Assembly (NCBI GenBank): GCA_039026555.1
Contig: JBCCMB010000116.1
Location: forward strand, 1-9,042
Direction: 5' to 3'
Length of the DNA: 9,042 nucleotides
Source: JBCCMB01 sp039026555
GTDB lineage: Bacteria; Pseudomonadota; Alphaproteobacteria; Caulobacterales; Hyphomonadaceae
The notes under the pieces are model-generated. The model was not told where the DNA came from and ran no database searches. It worked only from the letters and a program-made list of their open reading frames with translations. A program made the translations under genes and the position numbers. Below, one piece after another: positions 1 to 6,072 of the stretch (position 1 is its first letter; the number at the start of each line of letters is the position of its first letter).

Positions 1-1386
1 CACGCTTTCAAAGCCCATTCCGAACAGAATGTGCTCATAGCTTTGATGAGAGAAGAGACGCAGATGATCGTCGAAATCTGATCCTGATGGGAGTTTCGCC
101 CGCCAGAAGTCTAGCTTGGCGTTGAGCCGGTCGGTCACGCGCGCTGGGTTCTGCGCCTCTCGCCAGAAGGCCGTGTCGGAGCGCTGCGTCAGGCAATAGT
201 GAAGGTTCACGAAATCCAGGATTTCCTCATAGCGCTGATTTAGGATCGCGTTGAACCGTTTCGCCATGATGGGCATAGCGTCCGCGCGGCGGGGGAAATG
301 CTCCGCCAACGTCACGGCGGCGTATTCGATGAGATAAAGCCCGGTTGATTCTAGGGGCTCGATAAAGCCAGAGGAGAGGCCGCAGGCGATGACGTTGTTC
401 GCCCAATGCTGCTTGCGTTGCCCAACATAGAATTTGAGGCGGCGCGCTTCCAGAGAACCTGTATGCGGCCCTTCGAAGGCGCGCAGTTCGGCCTCGGCGT
501 CATCGTCGCTGATGAATTGGCTGGAATAGACGTAACCGACGCCGCGCCTTGATTGCAGGGCGATATCCCAGCTCCAGCCGGCGGATCGTGCAGTCGCCGT
601 CGTGAAGGGCCTGATCCGTCCGGGCCAATGCGCGTCATACGGCACGCGTAGGGTGACGGCGCGGTCGCACATCAGCCAGGAGGAATAATCCTCCAGCTCT
701 ACGCCGAGCGTCTTACCAATGAGGATCGCGGCGAAGCCCGTGCAATCGACGAATAAGTCGGCTTCAAGGCGCAAGCCGCCCTTGGTGTTGACCGCGGTGA
801 TGTCTCCATCCTCGCGCTGTTCAATATCGACGACGTCGTCGATGTAGCGCGTGACGCCTGCTGTGGTCGCAACATCCGCGAGATGATCGGCGAAGGCTTC
901 AGCGTCCATATGGTAGGCGTAGGGCAGGGGCGACGAAAAATCGGGCGAGCCGAGCGCTTTAGGCGCCAGACCCATTTCGGCCAAAACAGGTTGCGGCGAT
1001 ACGATCTCGGAAAAGTCGCGCGCGCGGTCGCTTTCCAGCCAATCCAAAGCCGATCGGTCGACTGGCCCGGACGCCCTGCGGTCGAAGGGATGGTGGTAGC
1101 GTTCCGCGCCGCCTTTGAGCCATCCATCGAACCGGATGGCTTGTTTGAATGTGGCGTCGGCGGCTTTCAGGAAAGTTCTTTCATCAACGCCCACCGTCTG
1201 AAGCACATGGCGGATGGTCGGGACTGTCGCTTCGCCCACGCCGACGCGGCCGATGCGCGCGGATTCGACGAGTGAGATGTCTGCTTCGCGCCGACCCGAG
1301 CCGTTCAGCGCCGCGTTCAGATAGGCGGCCATAATCCAACCGGCGGAGCCGCCGCCGACAACAAGTATCTGAGAGGTTGTTCGCAT
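1..1386 (-). CDS. Flavin-dependent tryptophan halogenase family protein (3' end outside window)
   Basis: This reading frame is open for 462 codons from an ATG at 1386-1384 to the left edge; family members are usually a little over 500 residues, so only the C-terminus is missing. Members use FADH2 and oxygen to make hypohalous acid, which halogenates an aromatic substrate such as the indole of tryptophan. Visible motifs are the FAD-binding GGGSAG (residues 11-16), GEATVP (51-56), a lysine in ATFK at residue 81 matching the catalytic lysine (Lys79 in PrnA and RebH), and EPLEST at 343-348, whose Glu346 lines up with the catalytic Glu346 of PrnA. The family's WxWxIP signature appears as WSWDIA at 271-276, with Ala in place of Pro. 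Upstream the frame is open only until a stop about 30 bases away and offers no other start; no strong Shine-Dalgarno is seen. It is transcribed away from nuo. Substrate, halide preference and partner flavin reductase cannot be told from the window. Confidence 0.93.
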   Translation of the reverse strand, partial: MRTTSQILVVGGGSAGWIMAAYLNAALNGSGRREADISLVESARIGRVGVGEATVPTIRHVLQTVGVDERTFLKAADATFKQAIRFDGWLKGGAERYHHPFDRRASGPVDRSALDWLESDRARDFSEIVSPQPVLAEMGLAPKALGSPDFSSPLPYAYHMDAEAFADHLADVATTAGVTRYIDDVVDIEQREDGDITAVNTKGGLRLEADLFVDCTGFAAILIGKTLGVELEDYSSWLMCDRAVTLRVPYDAHWPGRIRPFTTATARSAGWSWDIALQSRRGVGYVYSSQFISDDDAEAELRAFEGPHTGSLEARRLKFYVGQRKQHWANNVIACGLSSGFIEPLESTGLYLIEYAAVTLAEHFPRRADAMPIMAKRFNAILNQRYEEILDFVNLHYCLTQRSDTAFWREAQNPARVTDRLNAKLDFWRAKLPSGSDFDDHLRLFSHQSYEHILFGMGFESV

Positions 1387-1535
1387 ATTGGGTGCGGTCT
1401 CTATCGGCGTCGTCTAACGTCACAACCCTAGACGAAAGGCGTCCCTGAAAGCGCCTCTTTTCTGGCGCGCGTCGCATTATTATTGGGAGATTGGGCGACG
1501 TCTTGGCCGCGTGGTGAAAAACTGGGGGGCGCTGC

Positions 1536-1567
1536 AAAAACGACGAGCTTGATAATCAAGCTCGCCG
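1536..1567 (-). terminator. Candidate rho-independent terminator on the minus strand
   Basis: The stem is CGAGCTTG (1544-1551) pairing with CAAGCTCG (1557-1564) around a 5-base loop. It extends by two more G-C pairs (1541-1542 with 1566-1567) after one mismatch. Read on the minus strand it is followed at once by five T (1540-1536), the normal layout of an intrinsic terminator; read on the plus strand no T-run follows. No recognisable minus-strand gene lies just upstream, so it would end either an unannotated small RNA or the dubious minus-strand frame 1761-1570, whose stop codon sits only two bases before the stem. The same dyad could instead be a protein-binding operator, since it overlaps a plus-strand promoter-like element. 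Confidence 0.45.
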
Positions 1568-1576
1568 AATTATATG
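1549..1576 (+). promoter_or_regulatory. Promoter-like element before the structured RNA candidate
   Basis: TTGATA (1549-1554) matches five of six bases of the TTGACA -35 consensus. After a 16-base spacer comes TATATG (1571-1576), a 4/6 match to TATAAT. The predicted transcription start, near 1583, falls at the 5' edge of the closed RNA fold described next. The -35 element lies inside the palindrome 1541-1567, so a regulator bound to the dyad would block it. This is motif matching only. Confidence 0.3.
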
Positions 1577-1577
1577 A

Positions 1578-1703
1578 CGCACCTACGAACCGGATACATC
1601 AGAAAAACAGGGGCTGAATCCTGTTTGGTCGTACGGTGGGGAAGGGGCTCCTCACCGAACGCCATGGTGATTGATGTTGCAGCGTGGGCAAGCGGAATCT
1701 TTT
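1578..1703 (+). ncRNA. Candidate structured RNA, family not recognised
   Basis: The two ends of this stretch can pair: 1578-1580 with 1692-1694, 1582-1587 with 1683-1688, and 1596-1602 with 1671-1677, separated by internal loops. Inside lie two hairpins: 1605-1611 with 1620-1626 (7 bp, 8-base loop), and 1634-1642 with 1649-1657 (9 bp, loop AGGGGC). Three pairs (1584/1686, 1602/1671 and 1639/1652) are G-U wobbles that hold only in a plus-strand transcript and become mismatches on the other strand. A T-rich run, TCTTTT, follows at 1698-1703, and a promoter-like element sits just upstream. I compared it mentally with 6S RNA, 4.5S RNA, tmRNA and common riboswitches and found no match. A plus-strand frame (1574-1831) crosses it but looks non-coding. 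The fold was found by eye; no energy was calculated. Confidence 0.38.
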
Positions 1704-1715
1704 CCCATTTGAAAA

Positions 1716-1724
1716 TTATCCACA
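1716..1724 (+). promoter_or_regulatory. Exact match to the DnaA-box consensus
   Basis: TTATCCACA occurs here once, just upstream of the AT-rich tract that starts near 1745. This is the strict consensus for binding of the initiator and regulator DnaA. A single box does not make a replication origin, and I saw no second strict box in the gap. If it is real, local transcription control by DnaA is a more likely role than initiation. Confidence 0.35.
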
Positions 1725-1967
1725 GCATTGTCGGCATGCTGATGATTTTGTGCGCAGCCACTGTCTTATTTTTGAAACACGTCGCCTATCTATTTGTTTG
1801 CAAATCACATTTTTTGGTTACTTTTGTTTGAGTATGTCACGACTTATGCGTGTGTGTTCGGTGGCGCCGCTTAATGACTTTTGCGCGTTTGGCGTGTTTG
1901 AACTGGTGAATTCATGAAGTGGAGCACGTTAAAGTTGTGCGCGCTTTCGTCTGATCGCAACCGAGTG

Positions 1968-1975
1968 TTAACCAT
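1968..1975 (+). promoter_or_regulatory. CtrA-type half-site TTAACCAT upstream of the nuo promoter
   Basis: TTAACCAT lies 15 bases before the candidate -35 element of nuo. In Caulobacter relatives the cell-cycle regulator CtrA binds TTAA-N7-TTAA and also half-sites of this form. No partner TTAA is found seven bases away; the nearest other TTAA is at 1929-1932. The position suits a regulator, but the match is short and the host group is not proven. Confidence 0.25.
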
Positions 1976-1990
1976 CCATGCGCGCTAGTT

Positions 1991-2018
1991 TTGACAACTC
2001 GCGACATGCGGCTACGTG
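1991..2018 (+). promoter_or_regulatory. Candidate nuo operon promoter
   Basis: TTGACA (1991-1996) is a perfect -35 hexamer. GCTACGTG follows at 2011-2018 and fits the first part of the GCTANAWC -10 element reported for housekeeping promoters of Caulobacter. The gap between TTGACAA and this element is 13 bases, within the 10-14 described there. The enterobacterial -10 match is poor, so the call leans on the alphaproteobacterial pattern. It would give a nuoA leader of roughly 50 bases. Confidence 0.5.
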
Positions 2019-2077
2019 ATCCCTTGCGCAGCGTGGCAAAGCGTCTTAGTCCACCGCAAACCCTTGAGGATAACGAA

Positions 2078-2452
2078 ATGGAAGACGTTCAAAGTCTCGT
2101 CGTGAATTATCTGCCGATCGTGATCTTTTTTGCGATTGCGCTAATTCTTTGCCTGGGGCTTTTGCTCGCGCCGCTTGTTTTGGCCCCGTCTAATCCAGAT
2201 CCCGACAAAAACTCGACTTATGAGTGCGGATTTCCAGCGTTCGACGACAGCCGAATGAAGTTTGACGTGCGCTTCTATCTCGTCGCGATTTTGTTCATTA
2301 TTTTCGACCTTGAGGTCGCGTTTTTGTTTCCCTGGATTTATCAGGTGGCGGATGGAAATGTCGCCGCTTTTTGGTCCATGATGGTGTTTTTGGGCGTGCT
2401 GACGATCGGCTTCATTTATGAATGGCGTCGCGGCGCGCTGGAATGGGAATAA
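2078..2452 (+). CDS. nuoA: NADH-quinone oxidoreductase subunit A
   Basis: NuoA is a small membrane subunit of respiratory complex I, equivalent to mitochondrial ND3, located where the membrane arm meets the quinone-binding chamber. The product has 124 residues, normal for the family, with three membrane segments at about 11-35, 66-88 and 96-114. The loop between helices 1 and 2 holds the conserved YECG at 48-51, whose Cys50 corresponds to the ND3 cysteine known to change exposure between active and deactive enzyme. The conserved FDLEVAF at 76-82 carries the acidic residues Asp77 and Glu79. An in-frame TTG at 1991 would add 29 residues, but it overlaps the promoter candidate. ATG 2078 is preferred because GAGGA (2066-2070) sits seven bases before it. 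It is the first gene of the operon. Confidence 0.97.
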   Translation: MEDVQSLVVNYLPIVIFFAIALILCLGLLLAPLVLAPSNPDPDKNSTYECGFPAFDDSRMKFDVRFYLVAILFIIFDLEVAFLFPWIYQVADGNVAAFWSMMVFLGVLTIGFIYEWRRGALEWE

Positions 2453-2458
2453 GAGCTG

Positions 2459-3025
2459 ATGGCTGAGAGCAAAATTCCAGCATTGGCGGGCGGGCGAGCC
2501 GGCGCGGAAGGCTCGGCGGGCGTCTCGCCTGACGACCCTTTTTTTGCAGGCCTCTCGGACGAGCTGGCCGACAAGGGATTTCTCGTCGCCAAAGTCGATG
2601 ATCTCATCGCCTGGGCGCGGAACGGCTCCATGTATTGGATGTCTTTCGGTCTTGCGTGCTGCGCCGTTGAAATGATGCAATCGGCCAATCCGCGCTACGA
2701 TATGGAGCGCTTCGGCATGGTGCCGCGCGGGACGCCGCGCCAATCAGACATTATGATCGTCGCCGGTACGCTGACCAATAAAATGGCGCCAGCGCTCCGA
2801 CGCGTTTACGACCAAATGCCGGAGCCGCGCTATGTGATCTCCATGGGCTCATGCGCGAATGGCGGCGGCTATTATCATTATTCCTATTCCGTGGTCCGCG
2901 GCTGCGACCGCGTTGTCCCTGTCGACATATACATTCCAGGCTGCCCGCCGACGGCGGAAGCGCTGGTGTACGGCATGTTGCAGCTGCAAAAGAAAATCCG
3001 GCGTGAGGGGAGCATCGATCGATGA
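2459..3025 (+). CDS. nuoB: NADH-quinone oxidoreductase subunit B
   Basis: NuoB (PSST/Nqo6 family) carries the terminal 4Fe-4S cluster N2, which hands electrons to quinone at the interface with NuoD. The 188-residue product has all four expected N2 ligands: adjacent Cys67 and Cys68 in GLACCAV, Cys132 in GSCANGG and Cys162 in PGCPPTAE. The first 25 or so residues are a Gly/Ala-rich lead-in of a kind that varies in length between species. The gene starts six bases after the nuoA stop with only a weak AAGAG before the ATG, so translation is probably coupled to nuoA. Its stop overlaps the nuoC start by four bases (ATGA). Nothing unusual is seen. Confidence 0.98.
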   Translation: MAESKIPALAGGRAGAEGSAGVSPDDPFFAGLSDELADKGFLVAKVDDLIAWARNGSMYWMSFGLACCAVEMMQSANPRYDMERFGMVPRGTPRQSDIMIVAGTLTNKMAPALRRVYDQMPEPRYVISMGSCANGGGYYHYSYSVVRGCDRVVPVDIYIPGCPPTAEALVYGMLQLQKKIRREGSIDR

Positions 3026-3651
3026 GCCTTGCGACGGACAAAACCGAAGCGCTGGAAGATCTGGCGGCGCATCTCGAAAGCGCCCAGCCGCACGCGGTCA
3101 AATCTTGCGAGGTTTTGCGCGGCGAGCTGACTGTCGTGGCGCTGCGCGATCAGATCGCCTCATTGATGCAGTTTTTGCGCGACGACAGCCAATGCCGCTT
3201 TGAAAATCTCGTCGACATTTGCGGCGTGGACTACCCGGAGCGCGCAGAACGCTTTGAAGTTGTCTATCATCTGCTCTCCATGCGGCTGAACCAGCGCATT
3301 CGGGTCAAAATCTCGGCAGATGACGAAAATCCCGTCCCGACGCTGTGCGACGTTTATCCGTGCGCCGATTGGTTTGAACGCGAAGTGTTCGACATGTACG
3401 GCGTCTTGTTCGCCGGCCATCCGGATTTGCGCCGCATCCTCACCGATTACGGTTTTGAGGGCTTCCCGCTGCGCAAGGATTTCCCGCTCACGGGCAATGT
3501 CGAGGTGCGCTATGACGAAATTCAAAAGCGTGTCGTCTACGAGCCTGTGAAACTGGTCCAAGAATATCGCAATTTCGATTTCCTCTCCCCGTGGGAAGGT
3601 ATGGAAGCGGTCATCCCGGGCGATGAAAAAGCCGATGGGGAGGCGGACTAA
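3022..3651 (+). CDS. nuoC: NADH-quinone oxidoreductase subunit C
   Basis: NuoC (30 kDa subunit family) is a cofactor-free scaffold in the connecting module of complex I and packs against NuoD and NuoB. The product has 209 residues. The family signature lies near the C-terminus: ADWFEREVFDMYG at 115-127, followed by GHPDLRRILTDYGFEG at 132-147 and PLRKDFPLTG at 149-158. It is a free-standing subunit, not fused to NuoD as in E. coli, the usual arrangement in alphaproteobacteria and mitochondria. The start overlaps the nuoB stop by four bases, and its TAA shares one base with the nuoD ATG. Confidence 0.97.
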   Translation: MSLATDKTEALEDLAAHLESAQPHAVKSCEVLRGELTVVALRDQIASLMQFLRDDSQCRFENLVDICGVDYPERAERFEVVYHLLSMRLNQRIRVKISADDENPVPTLCDVYPCADWFEREVFDMYGVLFAGHPDLRRILTDYGFEGFPLRKDFPLTGNVEVRYDEIQKRVVYEPVKLVQEYRNFDFLSPWEGMEAVIPGDEKADGEAD

Positions 3652-4844
3652 TGGCTGACGGCGCGCCTCACGATCCGGACGATCGCAAGTTTACGGTCAA
3701 TTTTGGGCCTCAGCATCCCGCCGCGCATGGCGTGTTGCGCATGGTGTTGGAGTTGGATGGCGAATTGGTGGACCGGGTGGACTGCCATATCGGTCTGCTT
3801 CACCGCGGCACCGAAAAGCTGATCGAGCACAAAACCTATCTGCAGGCGCTGCCTTATTTCGATCGGCTAGATTATGTCGCGCCGATGAATCAGGAGCACG
3901 CTTATTGTCTGGCCGTCGAAAAACTGGCCGGCATCGAGGTGCCGCTGCGGGCGCAATACATCCGCGTGCTTTATTCAGAGATCGGCCGGATCCTGAACCA
4001 TCTGTTGAACATCACCACGCAGGCTTTCGACATTGGCGCGCTGACCCCAATTACCTGGGCGTTTGAGCAGCGCGAGTTGTTATTAGGCTTTTACGAACGG
4101 GCCAGCGGCGCGCGGTTTCACGCCGCCTATTTCCGTCCGGGCGGCGTGCACCAGGATTTGCCGCCGGAATTGATCGAGGACATTCACGATTTCTGCGATC
4201 CTTTTTTAAAGGCGCTGAGCGACATCGAAACGCTGATCACAGAGAACCGAATTTTCAAACAGCGCAATGTGGATGTCGGGGTCGTCACCCAGCAAGATGT
4301 AATGGATCGGGGCTTTTCGGGCGTTATGGCGCGCGGCTCAGGCCTGGCGTGGGATCTTCGGCGCGCTGAACCCTATGAGATCTATAGCGACCTGGATTTC
4401 CTCATTCCCGTCGGCCGAAACGGCGATTGCTATGACCGCTATATCTGCCGCGTCGAGGAGATGAAAGAGAGCGTCAGCATCATCCGCCAATGCATCGAAA
4501 AGCTCCCGCTCGGGCCGGTGATGCCGGAAAAATCTAAGGTATCGCCCCCGCGTCGCGCGGAAATGAAGGGCTCGATGGAAGCGTTGATCCATCATTTCAA
4601 GCTGTACACCGAGGGCTTTAGGGTTCCGGCGGGCGAGACCTATGCGGCGATTGAAGCGCCCAAGGGCGAGTTCGGCGTCTATCTGGTTTCGGACGGCACG
4701 AACAAGCCTTATCGCTTGAAAATTCGAGCGCCCGGCTATCCGCATTTGCAGGCCATGGATCATCTTTGCAAAGGCCACCAGCTCGCCGACGCCTCGGCGA
4801 TCCTCGGCTCGCTGGACATTGTGTTCGGGGAGATCGACCGATGA
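3651..4844 (+). CDS. nuoD: NADH-quinone oxidoreductase subunit D
   Basis: NuoD (49 kDa/Nqo4 family) forms most of the quinone-binding pocket with NuoB. The product has 397 residues. GPQHPAAHGVLR at 19-30 holds His26, and DRLDY at 71-75 holds Tyr75; these match the quinone head-group ligands His59 and Tyr108 of the bovine subunit with a constant offset of 33. The [NiFe]-hydrogenase-like fold of the family carries no metal here. The C-terminal run FGEIDR is typical. A good Shine-Dalgarno, GGGGAGG (3637-3643), precedes the ATG even though the gene overlaps nuoC by one base. Its stop overlaps nuoE by four bases. Confidence 0.98.
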   Translation: MADGAPHDPDDRKFTVNFGPQHPAAHGVLRMVLELDGELVDRVDCHIGLLHRGTEKLIEHKTYLQALPYFDRLDYVAPMNQEHAYCLAVEKLAGIEVPLRAQYIRVLYSEIGRILNHLLNITTQAFDIGALTPITWAFEQRELLLGFYERASGARFHAAYFRPGGVHQDLPPELIEDIHDFCDPFLKALSDIETLITENRIFKQRNVDVGVVTQQDVMDRGFSGVMARGSGLAWDLRRAEPYEIYSDLDFLIPVGRNGDCYDRYICRVEEMKESVSIIRQCIEKLPLGPVMPEKSKVSPPRRAEMKGSMEALIHHFKLYTEGFRVPAGETYAAIEAPKGEFGVYLVSDGTNKPYRLKIRAPGYPHLQAMDHLCKGHQLADASAILGSLDIVFGEIDR

Positions 4845-5851
4845 GCGCGCGCCGTCTCGCCTCCGAACAGCCTGAGAGCTTCGCCTTCACGGCTGAAACG
4901 CTTGAGAAGATTGAGTGGTGGGCGAAGAAATATCCAAACGATAAGCGTCAATCGACGGTCATTCCCGCTTTGTGGCTGACGCAAAAACAGAATGATTATT
5001 GGCTGTCCGAGCCGGCGTTGCGCGCCGTCGCGGATTTAGTCGGCATGCCCTATATCCGCGTCTACGAAGTCGCGACCTTCTATACCATGTTCAATCTGGA
5101 GCCGGTGGGGCGCCATCACATCCAGCTTTGCGGCACCACACCGTGTATGTTGCGCGGGGCCGAGAAGCTCAAAGATGTGTGCGAGGAGAAAATCGGGCCC
5201 AAAGGCTCGGTGTCGTCCGATGGGAAATTCTCCTGGGTTGAGGTTGAATGCCTCGGCGCCTGCGTGAACGCGCCGATGGTGCAGATCAATGACTATTATT
5301 ACGAGGATCTGGACCGCGACAGTTTCGCTAAAGCGCTGGACGAGTTCGCCGCCGGGCAAGATCCAAAGCCCGGCAATTACGTCCGCCGTCAGACCAGCGC
5401 GCCGGAAGGCGATCTAACGTCCCTTCTGGATGAAACGCTTTATGACGGATCGCGCGCCGCGCCGTTGACTTCTATTCCGGGCGCGCCGCAGCCGGAGCCC
5501 GAAGCGCCGGCGGAAGCCGAACCGGCGCCTGTCGCAGCCGCACCTCAACCGGACCCAGAGCCGGAAGAGGAGATCTCAACCGCTGAAGGCGAGATTGAAG
5601 GAGAAAAGCCTGAAGCCTTATCGGCGCCGCGCGAGAGCGGGAAAGACGATCTCAAACGTATTTCCGGCGTGGGTCCCAAGCTGGAAGGCGTACTTAACGA
5701 ATTGGGCGTTTATCATTTCGACCAGATCGCCGCCTGGACGCGCGACAATATTGAGTGGGTCGACGGATATCTGAGCTTTAAAGGGCGGATCGATCGTGAA
5801 GATTGGATCGCGCAAGCCAAAGCCTTGGCGTCTGAAGGTGAGGATGCGTGA
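4841..5851 (+). CDS. nuoE: NADH-quinone oxidoreductase subunit E with C-terminal extension
   Basis: NuoE (24 kDa family) belongs to the NADH-oxidising module and binds the 2Fe-2S cluster N1a. The thioredoxin-like core fills residues 1 to about 180, with ligands Cys97, Cys102, Cys137 and Cys141 (spacing C-x4-C-x34-C-x3-C). At 336 residues it is about twice the length of the E. coli subunit. The extra part is a Pro/Glu/Ala-rich, probably disordered linker (about 212-265), then a compact domain from about 268 starting DDLKRISGVGPKLEGVL, which resembles a helix-hairpin-helix motif. Such tails are known in alphaproteobacterial NuoE; their function is not established to my knowledge. ATG 4841 overlaps the nuoD stop and has GGGGAG (4827-4832) before it; an in-frame start at 4766 would lie deep in nuoD and is rejected. 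Confidence 0.96.
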   Translation: MSARRLASEQPESFAFTAETLEKIEWWAKKYPNDKRQSTVIPALWLTQKQNDYWLSEPALRAVADLVGMPYIRVYEVATFYTMFNLEPVGRHHIQLCGTTPCMLRGAEKLKDVCEEKIGPKGSVSSDGKFSWVEVECLGACVNAPMVQINDYYYEDLDRDSFAKALDEFAAGQDPKPGNYVRRQTSAPEGDLTSLLDETLYDGSRAAPLTSIPGAPQPEPEAPAEAEPAPVAAAPQPDPEPEEEISTAEGEIEGEKPEALSAPRESGKDDLKRISGVGPKLEGVLNELGVYHFDQIAAWTRDNIEWVDGYLSFKGRIDREDWIAQAKALASEGEDA

Positions 5852-6072
5852 TCGCTATGGAGCCGAACCGCATCCCTCCAGGACAGTTAAAGCCGCTAAT
5901 TATCGCCGGCGCGCTGGAGATGATCTGTATCATCGCCGGCGTGGCCGCGTGGCTTGCGACGGATCGGCTGATTTGGATTTTCATCGGCGTTTTGGCGGGG
6001 CTCGGCTTCTCTCTTCCGGCCGTCATCACCTTGATACGAGAAAGAAAAGGCGGGGATGATGCTTCTCGATAG
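5848..6072 (+). CDS. Small two-helix membrane protein inside the nuo operon
   Basis: The product is about 74 residues and I do not recognise a named family. It has a short polar N-terminus rich in proline, a hydrophobic helix at about 16-37, a second at about 41-62, and a charged tail (RERKGGDDASR), which suggests a hairpin in the inner membrane. The start is probably GTG 5848, overlapping the nuoE stop (GTGA) with AAGGTGAGG just before; ATG 5857, three codons on, is the alternative. The 3' end overlaps nuoF by about 14 bases. Being locked between two complex I genes by overlaps on both sides, it is almost certainly co-translated with them. A role in complex I assembly or as an accessory subunit is inference. 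Unidentified frames at similar places in other alphaproteobacterial nuo operons are, as I recall, known. Confidence 0.78.
   Translation: MIAMEPNRIPPGQLKPLIIAGALEMICIIAGVAAWLATDRLIWIFIGVLAGLGFSLPAVITLIRERKGGDDASR

Larger units (their letters stand above)
1387..2077. other. Intergenic region of about 690 bp between the halogenase gene and nuoA
   Basis: No convincing protein gene lies here. Short open frames exist on both strands (plus 1574-1831 and 1684-1917, minus 1570-1761), but none has a clear ribosome binding site or a recognisable product. The part from about 1745 to 1930 is clearly richer in A and T than the flanking genes. The region must hold the promoters of the divergent halogenase and nuo transcripts. 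It also contains a palindrome at 1541-1567, a stretch able to form a branched RNA at about 1578-1703, an exact DnaA-box sequence, a CtrA-type half-site and a nuo promoter candidate, each listed separately. I could not identify a confident promoter for the halogenase; an AT-rich tract near 1476-1486 is the only suggestive stretch. Confidence 0.85.

Noticed and set aside
699..1127. A 142-codon minus-strand frame, which first suggested a frameshift in the halogenase
   Set aside because: It is the neighbouring frame of the halogenase. Rechecking the run of five A at 936-940 showed the halogenase frame is continuous, so there is no frameshift.
1437..1462. AGGCG/CGCCT hairpin followed by CTTTTC on the plus strand
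   Set aside because: Only a 5-bp stem with a 10-base loop and no plus-strand gene upstream to terminate.
1570..1761. A 63-codon minus-strand frame ending just before the terminator
   Set aside because: Starts are GTG or ATG without a Shine-Dalgarno and the codon use is unlike the neighbouring genes. Kept only as a possible explanation for the terminator.
1755..1763. GCCACTG resembling a piece of the cobalamin riboswitch
   Set aside because: The other conserved blocks of that riboswitch are absent in the right order and spacing.
1739..1786. Hammerhead-ribozyme-like core: CTGATGA followed by GAAAC and GTC
   Set aside because: The bases between CTGATGA and GAAA cannot form stem II, and only two bases separate GAAAC from GTC, so stem III cannot form.
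1574..1831. An 85-codon plus-strand frame with a hydrophobic C-terminal half
   Set aside because: No ribosome binding site, no recognisable family, and it crosses the RNA fold; the hydrophobic part comes from the AT-rich tract. Not excluded, but unsupported.
1991..2077. Upstream TTG start extending nuoA by 29 residues
   Set aside because: The TTG is the -35 element candidate, the extension is not typical of NuoA, and ATG 2078 has a good ribosome binding site.
2141..2743. A 200-codon open frame on the minus strand
   Set aside because: Antisense to nuoA and nuoB, whose identities are certain; no independent signal supports it.
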